This document shows, one piece after another, positions 27,885 to 37,200 of a stretch of DNA of 64,000 bases. Below the pieces are notes generated by a model. That model did not search any database. It had not been told where the DNA came from and saw only the letters and a program-made list of their open reading frames with translations. Each line of letters opens with the position of its first letter. The stretch's first letter is position 1. Source of the DNA: Chloroflexota bacterium (GTDB taxonomy: Bacteria; Chloroflexota; Dehalococcoidia; Bin125); NCBI GenBank assembly GCA_026707145.1, contig JAPOXK010000015.1:62001-126000 (forward strand), in the 5' to 3' direction. The position numbers and the translations under genes are program-made.

Positions 27885-28991
27885 CTAGATCAACTGCACG
27901 CGCCGCTTCAGTGAGTTCAACCGTGATCGCGGAATGTGGCCATCACGCTGGAGCCTACCCACAACAAGGCCAGGCGCGATGTCGATCAGGCGCGCGAAGG
28001 CAATAACGCTGCCCTTCGAAAAGTCCCCGCGTTCCAAGAAACTATGGAACTCCTCTTCAGGGATGAGAGCTCTCCGAGCAAACTCGTCGGCAGTGCGCTC
28101 TGCCTCTTCGGCGAGACCATGACCGTGCCGATCAACCGAATTCAGCGGGAGGTCGATGAAATCTCTCCCTTGAGACTCGATGAGATGGCCTGATTCGTGA
28201 AAGAAAGTGAACCACAATTGATCATCCGATTTATGGCGCAGGCTGAGTTGGATTATCGCCTTCTCTCGGGTCAGCCAGCGAGCGGCTCCGCTGAGAAAGG
28301 TGCCGCTGAATTCAGGGATCAGGACCAAGGCAACTCCCGCCTGGGCGCACATCTTTTGCAGTTCACCAATTGCGAGCGAGATGGGTTGCTTCGTAGTCAG
28401 CTTCCTAGCGTTGGCAACGGTCTTCAGCCAACGTTGCCGTTCGAATGGCTCACACTCGATTTTGTCGGCTTCGATTTCTCCCCACCGCAGCCAAGCGGAT
28501 AGCGGCTCCCGGCTCGTCTCGAACGAAGGACTCGACCGGTACCGCGCGAGTGAGTGTTCCCACTGTTGCTCCCAGCCACGAGGGGAGCTAACCGCAAAGA
28601 ACTTCAAGAGATCCTCAACGGTTTGACTCTTGGTGGTCTGGGCACGAATGAGTCCACGTTTCGCAAGGTCTTTGATCGGAAAACGATCTGCCCACGAGAG
28701 ATGAGCTCGCAGTTCGTCAACAGCTTTTCTTCTGGCGAACTGCGAGCGATAGTTGAGTTCTAGACCGTTCCAGAAATGCGCGCTGATTCCCAGCGTCCGC
28801 TCCAATTGAATCGCTGTCTCAGGGGTGATGGCCGCTTTGGCCTTCACGATCTCATTGACGGTTTTGAGCGGCCGATTCATTCGGCGAGAAAGTTCGGCTT
28901 GGGTCATCGATCGCTCTTCGAGTGCTTCTAGTAACACCTCTCCGGGAGCGACGGTCCAGTCTGGTTGCCAAAGATTCTGATCACTTTCCAT
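27885..28991 (-). CDS. higA: HigA-type antitoxin fused to ImmA/IrrE metallopeptidase
   Basis: A 368-residue protein from ATG 28991. Residues about 14-75 are a HigA/XRE helix-turn-helix (GEVLLEALEERSMTQAELSR, then PLKTVNEIVK and ITPETAIQLE). The C-terminal half is an ImmA/IrrE (COG2856) domain with the zinc motif HESGH (265-269), a downstream ADEFA glutamate (E303) and the closing VGRLQRDG. The HTH should bind the operator upstream of higBA and, with HigB, repress it. ImmA-type peptidases cleave regulators or antitoxins, so this antitoxin may be self-regulated by proteolysis. The gene overlaps higB by 11 bp. Fused HigA-ImmA proteins of this length are known. Confidence 0.9.
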   Translation of the reverse strand: MESDQNLWQPDWTVAPGEVLLEALEERSMTQAELSRRMNRPLKTVNEIVKAKAAITPETAIQLERTLGISAHFWNGLELNYRSQFARRKAVDELRAHLSWADRFPIKDLAKRGLIRAQTTKSQTVEDLLKFFAVSSPRGWEQQWEHSLARYRSSPSFETSREPLSAWLRWGEIEADKIECEPFERQRWLKTVANARKLTTKQPISLAIGELQKMCAQAGVALVLIPEFSGTFLSGAARWLTREKAIIQLSLRHKSDDQLWFTFFHESGHLIESQGRDFIDLPLNSVDRHGHGLAEEAERTADEFARRALIPEEEFHSFLERGDFSKGSVIAFARLIDIAPGLVVGRLQRDGHIPRSRLNSLKRRVQLI

Positions 28992-29319
28992 GGTAGTCAA
29001 CAATCCCATCTATCTTGATCGCCGTCACCGATGCGGTGTCGATCCCCCCGTCGTCAAGGCGAGGGATTGGACTGTGATTTGGCTCGAACACCAGTCGGTA
29101 TGGCCCCCACAGATGAAGGGCGAATTGGCCACGGCGATCACCGTGCAATGCGTGACACCTTCCTGGAACGTTGTCCATATGCCTCAACGTTGGTGCCGCG
29201 GAGAGGGAGGCTAGGCGGCGCTTAAGGAGTGCCCAGCTCTCCGCACCCCATCGCCTCTGACCGCGCGCATCATCCTTACAGATCTTCTCGAGTTTTCGGT
29301 CAGTCCAGTGCAGTTCGAT
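28981..29319 (-). CDS. higB: HigB-type toxin (probable AUC start)
   Basis: The frame matches the HigB/RelE-like mRNA interferase family: RKLEKICKDD near the N-terminus, ESWALLKRRLASLSAAPTL, MDNVPGRCHALHGDRRGQFA, the strand YRLVFEPN and a C-terminal VDYHGK. HigB toxins cut ribosome-bound mRNA. A conventional start exists only at TTG 29187, which would remove the conserved first 45 residues. AAGGAG at 29331-29326 lies 6 nt before an ATC codon at 29319, which gives a 112-residue protein of normal family length. So a rare AUC start (or a sequence error from ATG) is proposed. higA overlaps the 3' end. Confidence 0.78.
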   Translation of the reverse strand: MELHWTDRKLEKICKDDARGQRRWGAESWALLKRRLASLSAAPTLRHMDNVPGRCHALHGDRRGQFALHLWGPYRLVFEPNHSPIPRLDDGGIDTASVTAIKIDGIVDYHGK

Positions 29320-29329
29320 AAGGATCTCC

Positions 29330-29358
29330 TTGACAGCATTAACCCTAAGGGTTAATGA
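29330..29358 (+). promoter_or_regulatory. Candidate promoter of the beta-family gene
   Basis: TTGACA at 29330-29335 is followed after 17 bp by TAATGA at 29353-29358. The ATG is at 29390. The spacer is filled by the palindromic operator described next. Confidence 0.45.
29337..29357. promoter_or_regulatory. 21-bp perfect inverted repeat, probable HigA operator
   Basis: The arms CATTAACCCT and AGGGTTAATG are perfect 10-bp complements around one central A. The repeat sits between the divergent higBA pair (minus) and the beta-family gene (plus) and covers the -35/-10 spacer of the latter. It is also only 6 bp from the SD of higB. A HigA dimer is the likely ligand, by proximity. Confidence 0.7.
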
Positions 29359-29389
29359 TCAACTTATCAATGCGCCGACGAGACGACGA

Positions 29390-30517
29390 ATGACTCAGGC
29401 ACCGATCCAGCCCCAACTCTTCGACAAGTGCGCGAACCCGCTTCGGCATGGGGCAGCGCACTATGTCCCAGTTGTTCAGAACAAGAAAGGTGAGCTGGAC
29501 GCACTGATTCACACACCCGAGACGATATGGGATCGGCTCACACCGCTGGTCAGCTTCCTAGGTCCGAGAGACCAGACCGGGCCGCTCAAGCCCGGGACTG
29601 TCTCGGGTTGGGTGAGGCGTGTCCACAAGGCGGTCGGACAGCACGCCTGCTACGTCGATCTGCTACGCCTCAAGCCAAATCGGGAGGTTGCAACCACGCA
29701 ACCCAAAACCGTTCTCTCCTACATGTACGACCGATGCCACTCCCGAGGAATCAACTTCATCCCAGTAGCGCCCATCGATGGGTCGGCAGAACACTTGGAT
29801 CAAGTTGCGGGCGCGCTACATCGTGAGATGAGGGGCGTCGCGCTGCGAGTTCCCCTCTTGAGGATCGTGCCCACAACTGGCAGCGGGTTCCCCACTACTG
29901 TGAAAAATGCGCTTGAGAGACTCAGAGCGCGGCCAGAGAGCGTCGACCTGCTGCTCGATCTCGAGTACCTCGACTGTGCTCTCCGTGCGGACGACATCGC
30001 GCCGCTTGTCAGGGAACTCGCAGAGATGCACAACTGGAGGAATGTCATTCTCGTGGGTACGTCTATTCCCATGACCCTGAGCGGTGTGCCGGAAGGGAAG
30101 CTAGGTTGGCTCCCGAGGTATGAGTGGCAGCTGTGGCGGGAGTTCAACTCGAACCAGAAGATCGTCTTTGGCGACTATTGTGTGCAGCACCCGAAACCCC
30201 CACAGGAAAAAGCGGGACTGGGCATGCGAGCCAATATCCGATACACAACTGATAGCGGAGTGCTCGTGGCGCGGGGATGGGGTCCGGTTACGCTCAGCGG
30301 CAATGGTGAATACGTCACCCTCTGTCGAGGCCTTGTTGCTAAAGACGAGTTCGCAGGGGAGTCATACAGTTGGGGCGACGAAACGATCGCTAAGTGTGCA
30401 CGAGGGGAATTGGACCCTGGATCGCAGGAAATGTGGCGTGGCGCTGGTACCTCTCACCACATCACGTTCGTCACCAAACAGATTGCGCAACTCCCGCGCA
30501 CTGCCTATAGCGTTTAG
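29390..30517 (+). CDS. Beta family protein (T4 beta-like, sce7725-type)
   Basis: A 375-residue protein resembling the beta protein family (named from a phage T4 protein). Features are YVPVVQNKKGELDAL near the N-terminus, VDLLLDLEYLD in the middle, WQLWREF and a C-terminal HHITFVTKQIAQL. The family is seen in phages and in mobile or defence islands, often next to sce7726-family proteins, as here. Its biochemical activity is not established. Start ATG 29390 is chosen because TTG 29330 coincides with the candidate -35 box. Its 3' end overlaps the convergent sce7726-like gene by 47 bp. Confidence 0.78.
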   Translation: MTQAPIQPQLFDKCANPLRHGAAHYVPVVQNKKGELDALIHTPETIWDRLTPLVSFLGPRDQTGPLKPGTVSGWVRRVHKAVGQHACYVDLLRLKPNREVATTQPKTVLSYMYDRCHSRGINFIPVAPIDGSAEHLDQVAGALHREMRGVALRVPLLRIVPTTGSGFPTTVKNALERLRARPESVDLLLDLEYLDCALRADDIAPLVRELAEMHNWRNVILVGTSIPMTLSGVPEGKLGWLPRYEWQLWREFNSNQKIVFGDYCVQHPKPPQEKAGLGMRANIRYTTDSGVLVARGWGPVTLSGNGEYVTLCRGLVAKDEFAGESYSWGDETIAKCARGELDPGSQEMWRGAGTSHHITFVTKQIAQLPRTAYSV

Positions 30518-31097
30518 TTGGGATCTTAGCCCTTGTTGGATCCCTTCCAACTAGGGCACTTCGAACGAGCTGCCTGAGCTGACTCACGCTAGTCCGGGAT
30601 TGTAGCTGTTCCCACATCCACGATCGGCCTCGATTCGCTTCCACGCTCATCCCTAGGTTGGATAAGGCGTTCCTCGCTTCCTCTTTCCAAAGGAGGCGAA
30701 CAAGAGCAGAGGCGTCAACAGAGGGGTTGCTGCGCGGAGCACGAACTACTTCAAGAGAGCCGTTTGGGAAGTGTGGAAGACGAACGAGTCCCCACCACGC
30801 AGGTAATAGGCCGTCCGCGCTGTCCAAGTGCCGCTCGGCGGCAACAAGGGTGCACTTGTCGAAGACAGAGCCGTATGCCTCCGCTTGCTTAGAAAGACGT
30901 TTGAGGTTGTCGCGGTGCGTCTTCAATTCGATTCCTTCTATTGAGGATCCAAGAAGAGCTACATCCGCCCGTCGGTTTGAAGGAGGAAGCCAAAACTCCT
31001 CAACGATCATGTCTGGAGGTGCTGACCTCGAGAGCGCTTGGAAACGAACGAGAGCTCTGGCATCTGCTTCTGAGAGATTGGTGCATTGCATTGGCAT
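30471..31097 (-). CDS. sce7726 family protein, PD-(D/E)XK nuclease-like
   Basis: A 208-residue protein from ATG 31097 (the frame is open to 31220). The core RRADVALLGSSIEGIELKT gives D45, E57 and K59 of a PD-(D/E)XK nuclease. It is followed by RLSKQAEAYGSVFDKCTLVA and PAWWGLVRL, which are characteristic of the sce7726 family. Such proteins are generally found with beta/sce7725-type proteins, matching the neighbour here. Usual pairs are co-directional as I recall; in this element the two genes converge and overlap. DNA cleavage in phage defence is plausible but unproven. Confidence 0.75.
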   Translation of the reverse strand: MPMQCTNLSEADARALVRFQALSRSAPPDMIVEEFWLPPSNRRADVALLGSSIEGIELKTHRDNLKRLSKQAEAYGSVFDKCTLVAAERHLDSADGLLPAWWGLVRLPHFPNGSLEVVRAPRSNPSVDASALVRLLWKEEARNALSNLGMSVEANRGRSWMWEQLQSRTSVSQLRQLVRSALVGRDPTRAKIPTKRYRQCAGVAQSVW

Positions 31098-31874
31098 CGG
31101 CCTGTCCGCCAGAGAGAACTTGATCGAGACTGACGACTCTCTTGGGGGCGCCACTCTACCGGCGTAAACTCGCGCGGTCGAGTCACACCACAGCGTTCTA
31201 GATCCACTAGAAATCAACATGAACGTCGCTCTTCTCCAGCGACTTCATGGCGAGCTCCCGCACGGACTGCACGAGCGCAGCCAGCTCTCGCCGCCGCTGG
31301 ATCGGCGCGCCGTTATAGCGGCCGTACTTGAGGGCATTCTTACTCTTCTGTGGCCAGGAGGGAACGGTCTTCGTGACGATCGCGGGTGAGAATAGGGAGG
31401 CGCAGTTCGTGCTGTGGCCGCGGGTCTTCGCCCGCTATCGTCACGCGCTGCGCGGGCCGATGCTCCTGATGACGGGGACGGTGGCGCGCTACTGCCCGAC
31501 GATGTCATTAGACACTTGCCCTACCCGACATGATGGAAACCTTAAGCCCCTTTGATGCTGATCATCTGAGTGAATCCGCTATTCGAATTGAGGCTGGGAA
31601 ACGGGATCGGGGCCGGTGGCGGCCGAGGAGATCTGTCGCATGGCGGTCAGCGAGGCGTGCGAAAAGATAGCCGCGTGGCGCCCGAGGGACGGCGACTGGA
31701 TAACGTCGATCGGGTCGCTTGGGGGAGGGAGGACCAAGGGTAGAGCACGAGTGCAGCCCCGGCGCCGGAATCACCATCCGCGAGGAAGGCTCGGGCGATG
31801 GTCTCGCCTTTGTTGGTTCGGCATGACCCTCAGAATGAGTTGAGGTTCGTGTTGCCCTCCAGCATCATGCATAC
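31098..31874. other. Debris region between sce7726 and exonuclease genes
   Basis: No intact gene. It holds a dnaE2-like fragment (31355-31492, plus). Abutting it on the minus strand is an open frame of about 45 codons ending at 31207 (YGRYNGAPIQRRRELAALVQ) that looks like the C-terminus of an unidentified protein. Confidence 0.5.
31355..31492 (+). pseudogene. Fragment of error-prone DNA polymerase DnaE2 (OB-fold region)
   Basis: The translated segment GTVFVTIAGENREAQFVLWP followed by RVFARYRHALRGPMLL and MTGTVARY matches the nucleic-acid-binding OB domain near the C-terminus of DnaE/DnaE2 polymerases. The typical pattern there is FVTLEDETG...VVWPxVFxRYR...LLxVxGxVxR. Nothing upstream encodes polymerase domains and the frame decays soon after, so this is a small relic of a lost or truncated gene. 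Confidence 0.6.
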
Positions 31875-32429
31875 ATGGTCCATCCATTCGTCGTCATTGA
31901 CTGCGAGACGACTGGCCTTGGCCGGAACGACCGGATCGTCGAGATCGCGGCGGTAACGCTGGATGCCTCCACGAAAGAGGTCACCAGTGAATACACCACC
32001 CTCTTGAATCCGCAATGCGATGTTGGCCCAGTCGATATCCATGGGGTCACCTCGGCGATGGTGGAAACGGCGCCCGTGTTCGAAGAGATTGCTGGAGCTC
32101 TGGCCACCCGCTTAGACGGTGCGGTCCTTGTGGCGCACAATTTGCCGTTCGACTCCAGAATGATTGCCCAGGAGTTCGAGCGTTTGGGAACGCAGTTTGC
32201 TCCAGGGAAGGGGATCTGCACGCTCAAGGCTACATCTGCAAAGCTTTCCGTTGCCTGTGCACGCTACGGCATTGAACTCACAGCACATCACTGCGCGCTT
32301 GCGGATGCCCGCGCCACGGCTGCATTGATGAAGCGCTGCATCAAGACTCGACCCGTAACGATGCCGGCCTCCATCGGTCGGGTGCCGTGGGTCGCGAACT
32401 CCAGGACACTGTCAAGAGAGCGACGATGA
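31875..32429 (+). CDS. DEDDh 3'-5' exonuclease (DnaQ/RNase T type)
   Basis: A 184-residue exonuclease domain protein with all four metal ligands and the general-base histidine. ExoI has D9 and E11 (VVIDCETTGL), ExoII has D93 (AHNLPFDSRM), and ExoIII has H139 and D144 (HHCALADARAT). It is a stand-alone DnaQ-type exonuclease, active on DNA or RNA 3' ends, rather than a replicative epsilon subunit, since it lacks an obvious polymerase-binding tail. No SD is visible before the ATG. It lies alone in the island with a convergent membrane-protein gene downstream. A role in defence or element maintenance is inferred from the setting. Confidence 0.87.
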   Translation: MVHPFVVIDCETTGLGRNDRIVEIAAVTLDASTKEVTSEYTTLLNPQCDVGPVDIHGVTSAMVETAPVFEEIAGALATRLDGAVLVAHNLPFDSRMIAQEFERLGTQFAPGKGICTLKATSAKLSVACARYGIELTAHHCALADARATAALMKRCIKTRPVTMPASIGRVPWVANSRTLSRERR

Positions 32430-32532
32430 AGACCGTGAAACGATCTTTTCCACCTGTTCCATCTTCGAACGGGACTGATCCTCGGATGAAGCGCTCTAGT
32501 GGCCAGCGCTGGTCAACCCCGAGGGCCTGCGA

Positions 32533-33837
32533 TTAGTCCCAGTTCACGGAGTGCTCGCCGCCTCCCCAATGATCCCATTCCGCTTCGTCTGGGAAACCAG
32601 AGGGCCTGGCCGGTCCGTCAAACAACCACTGGTCGGAAGGCGGCCCGGCGGCGCCAATGGCGAACCAGTGGCCCGTGATGGTCTGCCGCTCCCCGTACCA
32701 ACTTTGGCCATCGGAGGCCACGTACATCGAGATGCGACTCGGCTGCTGGAGCCCCTTCCGGGCGAAGACAGGCTCTAGGATCTCTATTAGGTCCGCGCGG
32801 TATTTACCTCCAGCGTTTCGGTAGTGTCCCATTTGAGATATGGCTAGGTCGCGGAGCGACGCCTGCGTCTCTACGAATTCTCGTTGGTCGAGTTGTCGCC
32901 CGAACTCGTCCACGCCGACGCGGCCGGCGTTGTCGACTAGCCGACGCTTCGCAGCAGCCTCCGCTTCAGCGCGTTCACGATCCTCCTTCAAAATTTGTCC
33001 GGCTACTGCCCAGGCCTCACGGAATCCCTCCGCTCTGGCGATACGGAAGGCCCCGTGCCCTCCGATGACTCGCAAGTGCGGAAGCCAAATGTTGGTCCTC
33101 AGCACCAGGGCGAGACGCTTTCCGGCAAGCGACTGGTCACTCGTGGCGATCCGCATGCGTACAAAGGCGGACTCGTACGCTGCCCAGACCGCATAGATAT
33201 AGACAAGGAACAGGGCCAAGGGAGTCAGCCATATCGGTACGAGGAGTTCTTTGACCAGCATCCCGTGGTCGATCTCGGACCAGTTACCGATCAGGTGCCA
33301 AGTACTCCATGCGAGAGCAAGCAGCCCGAGCAGACCGAGGTAGACATGCGCCGTCCGCCGCAACACTGGCTGTTTGGCCACGCCGGTCGTGACAACAGCA
33401 ATAAAGGCCACCCCCTGCCCCAGAATCTCGGCCCAGAGTGCGAACGATTCGAGGCCGACGATGAATTCCACGACTGCCGCGGCAGTCACCGTCCGCAAGA
33501 GGGCTTGCCGAAAGAAATCAGGATTCGCTATGGCTTGGTTGAGACTAAAGAGGAGGCGGAGCCCGGCGACGACTAGCCAGACCACCGTGATCTTCCAGAG
33601 CGCAGGCTCCCAAAGCCCCACGTGACATGCCAGGATGAGAGCCCCAAGAAGGGCGACAACGTACAGGACCGTCGGGACCAGGAGCTTGGGCGTCGCTAGC
33701 GTCAGGAGGACGACACCCACGGAGCGGAGCGCGGCCGCCCGGCCGCTCGATGCCAGCACGAATACGATCAGGGCCGATAGAAGGATGAGGGAAGCGAGCT
33801 CGCGATTAGTGAGAAATGGCTCTTCGATCATGGACAC
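32533..33837 (-). CDS. Polytopic membrane protein with soluble C-terminal domain
   Basis: A 434-residue protein. Roughly the first 240 residues form seven to eight transmembrane helices (for example LASLILLSALIVFVLASSG, VLYVVALLGALILACHVGLW, VYLGLLGLLALAWSTW, LTPLALFLVYIYAVWAAY). The following about 190 residues are cytosolic, with an alpha-helical stretch rich in Arg/Glu (EDRERAEAEAAAKRRL) and a tail with many Trp/Gly. I do not recognise the family. Within a defence-rich island, an N-terminal membrane part with a cytosolic sensor-like domain fits an abortive-infection effector, but this is inference. It is convergent with the exonuclease gene. Confidence 0.75.
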   Translation of the reverse strand: MSMIEEPFLTNRELASLILLSALIVFVLASSGRAAALRSVGVVLLTLATPKLLVPTVLYVVALLGALILACHVGLWEPALWKITVVWLVVAGLRLLFSLNQAIANPDFFRQALLRTVTAAAVVEFIVGLESFALWAEILGQGVAFIAVVTTGVAKQPVLRRTAHVYLGLLGLLALAWSTWHLIGNWSEIDHGMLVKELLVPIWLTPLALFLVYIYAVWAAYESAFVRMRIATSDQSLAGKRLALVLRTNIWLPHLRVIGGHGAFRIARAEGFREAWAVAGQILKEDRERAEAEAAAKRRLVDNAGRVGVDEFGRQLDQREFVETQASLRDLAISQMGHYRNAGGKYRADLIEILEPVFARKGLQQPSRISMYVASDGQSWYGERQTITGHWFAIGAAGPPSDQWLFDGPARPSGFPDEAEWDHWGGGEHSVNWD

Positions 33838-34255
33838 TCTGCAGAGAGGTGCCCGACGGCAGAATGGATGAGCCTCACCAATTCACGAATCTCTAAGGTG
33901 GCACGCGTCGCCTAAGGCCTAATCCTTCACTGAGCAACTGTACTACCAACCTTCGCACTGACTGTCTCGCTGCAGGCAAGACGAATGGCCCAAGGACAGT
34001 CCGCACCTCGCCCTGCAACTCTCGCAACTAACGGAGGCTTGGGCACAGGCATAGACTCTTAGTTGCGCCTTATGACGCTGCTTCATGGGTGTCCCACCTG
34101 TCTACGTGGAACCTTCCTGAAAGTGCCAAGAAATCGTTGCGCCGCAAGGCATCGCTGCGGGGAACTTGTAGCCAACATGCGCCGACGCACAGCGCTCCCA
34201 AGCTTGCTCGCTGGTACCCTTTGCGCCGCCGCCGCATCTTACCTCCGGAGGAACC
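33838..34255. other. No supported gene; upstream region of the type ISP enzyme
   Basis: A gap of 418 bp between divergent genes. The downstream end holds the strong ribosome binding site CCGGAGGA before the GTG at 34256. Confidence 0.45.
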
Positions 34256-37200
34256 GTGGCAACGACGTTCGGAGATGTCTATCAGCGTTTGAGTGACTGC
34301 TACCCCGACCCACGGGAGCGTGGGCGGCGATTCGAGCCGCTCATGGAGAAGGTGCTGCGAACGGACCGCGCCTTCCGGGCACGGTTCGCGAAGGTCTGGC
34401 CCTGGTCCGAATGGCCCGGCCGGGACGGCCACGACAACTGGTGCGACATCGTCGCCGAGCGCCATGACGGCGGGCTGACCGCCATCCAATGCAAGTGCTA
34501 CGACCCCGAACGCACGCTCTACCAAGGCGACCTCGAATCCTTCCTCGGCCGGGACGACGCCCGTTTCGACGAACTGGTCGTCGTCAGCACGACGCCGAAC
34601 TGGAGCCCGAACCTCCTGCGCACGCTCAGCAACCGGAAGACGCCTGTGCAGCGCCTCGATCTCTTTGGCCTTGAAGCCACGACGATCGACTGGGACGCCT
34701 ACCTGGAGGACGAGGCGGCCCCGCTCAGGGAGCGGCCTCGTAAGGAAATCCTCGATCATCAAAAGCAGGCCCTGGCGGACGTGTTCACCGGCCTTGGGGC
34801 GCACGACCGGGGCCGGCTGATCATGGCTTGCGGCACCGGCAAGACCTTCACGGCGCTGCGCGCCGCCGAGGAGATCGCCGGGTCGGGCGGCCGCGTGCTG
34901 TTCGCCGCGCCCTCGATCTCGCTCGTGGCGCAGGCGCTGCGCGAGTGGGGCCAGGACGCCGTGCTGCCGATCCGCGCCTTCGCGGTTTGCTCAGACGCCA
35001 GGGTCGCCGGCGACGATACCGGCGCCCACCCCTACGACCTGCCGATCCCGCCAACCACCGATCCCAGGCGCTTGGCCGCCGCCGGAGCCGAAGACGCGCC
35101 CGACCGTCTGACCGTGGTCTTCAGCACCTACCAGTCGATGGCGGTGATCCGCGATGCTCAGGCCCAAGGCCTGCCACCCTTCGACCTCGTCATCTGCGAC
35201 GAGGCCCACCGGACCACCGGACACACGCTCACCGGCGAGGAGCGTTCGGCCTTTCTTCTGGTCCATGACTCAGAGGCGATCCACGCTCGCAAGCGGCTCT
35301 ATATGACCGCCACGCCGCGCATCTACGGGGACGCCGGCAAGGCGAAGGCCGAGAAACACAACGTCTATCTCGCCTCGATGGACGACGAGGCCACCTACGG
35401 CCCCGAACTGCACCGCCTCGGCTTCGCCTCATCGGTGGAGCAGGGGTTGCTCTCGGACTACCGCGTGCTGGTGCTGGTGATCAACGAACGGACGATCGCG
35501 CGCGACTTCCAGCGGCATCTCGGCGACGCCGACATCGCCCTCGACGACCTGGGCCGCGTGCTCGGCTGCCTCAACGGCCTCGCCAAGCGCGACCCCGGCA
35601 GCGACCGATTCAAGGACGACCCGGCGCCGATGCGGCGGGCGGTGGCCTTCTCGAACACGATCAAGAAATCCAAATACTTCACCGAGTTGGTCGCGGCGGT
35701 GCAGGACGAGACGGGCGTGGCGGAACGGGCGATCGCGGTGGAGACGCGGCACGTGGACGGCAAGAGCGGCGTGCTGCGGCGCTCCCGCGAACTCGACTGG
35801 CTGCGCACCGAGACTGGGATCATGGGCGATCGCTGCCACGTGCTCAGCAACGCCCGCTGCCTGACCGAGGGGATCGACGTACCCGCCCTCGACGCGGTGC
35901 TGTTCCTGCAGCCGCGCAAGTCGCAGATCGACGTCGTGCAGGCGGTGGGGCGGGTGATGCGCCGCGCCCAGGACAAGCGCTACGGCTACGTGATCCTGCC
36001 GGTGGTCGTCCCCGAGGGCATGGATCCCTCCGCGGCGCTCGACCGCAACGAGGTCTACGGGCACGTCTGGGAGGTGCTGCAGGCGCTGCGCTCGCACGAC
36101 GAGCGCTTCGACGCCGAGAGCAACCAGATCGATCTCGACGGCAAGGACAGCAAGCGGATCGGGATCATCGGGATCGGGTCACCCGACGGCGACAAAAAAG
36201 ACGGTACGGCCGTGGCGGCCGTGGCGGCCGTACAGGCAGGCCTCGCCTTCGGGTGGGGCGAGCACCAGGATGCGATCCTGGCCCGCATCGTCCTGCGCTG
36301 CGGCGACCGCAAATACTGGGCGCAATGGGCCGAGTCGGTGGCCGGGATCGCCAGCGCCCACCGCACCCGCATCGACGCCCTGATCGAGGGGGCGGATCCC
36401 GCACTCGCCCAGCGCTTCGACGAGTTCGTGACGGCCCTCCAGGACAACCTCAATGACTCGATCTCCCGGGAGGACGCGGCCGCGCTGCTCTCACAGCACC
36501 TGATCACCGAGCCCGTCTTCGAGGCCCTCTTCGGCGGCTCGGAGTTCACCGCCCGCAACCCGGTTTCGCAGGCGATGCAGCGCATGATCCGGGAGTTGGA
36601 AGAGCACGGGCTAGAGGCGGAGACGCGGGAGCTTGAAGACTTCTACGCCTCGGTGCGCCGCCGGGTGAAGGGCATCGACAGCGCCGAGGGCCGCCAGCGC
36701 GTCGCGGCCGAGCTCTACGACCGTTTCTTCCGGGTGGCGTTCCCGCGCGACGCCGAGCGGCTGGGCATCGTCTACACCCCGGTCGAGATCGTCGATTTCA
36801 TCAACCGCTCGGTGGCGGAGCTGCTGCGGGAGCACTTCGGGGCGTCGCTGGGCGACGAGGGCGTGCACATCCTCGACCCCTTCACGGGGACGGGCACCTT
36901 CATCGTGCGGCTGCTCCAATCCGGAGTGATCGGCCCCGACGACCTGCTACGCAAGTACAGCCGGGAGCTACATGCCAACGAGATCCTGCTGCTGGCCTAC
37001 TACATCGCCGCCGTCAACATCGAGAACGCCTACGGCGACCTCCTGGCCGCCCAGCAGCGGGAGACGGAGTACGAGCCCTTCGGCGGGATCGTCCTCACCG
37101 ACACCTTTCAGTCCTCCGAAGCCGGCGACCGGCGGGATACGGCGATGTTTCCCCGCAACAACGCCCGCATTGAGCGCCAGCTGGCCCTCGATATTCGCGT

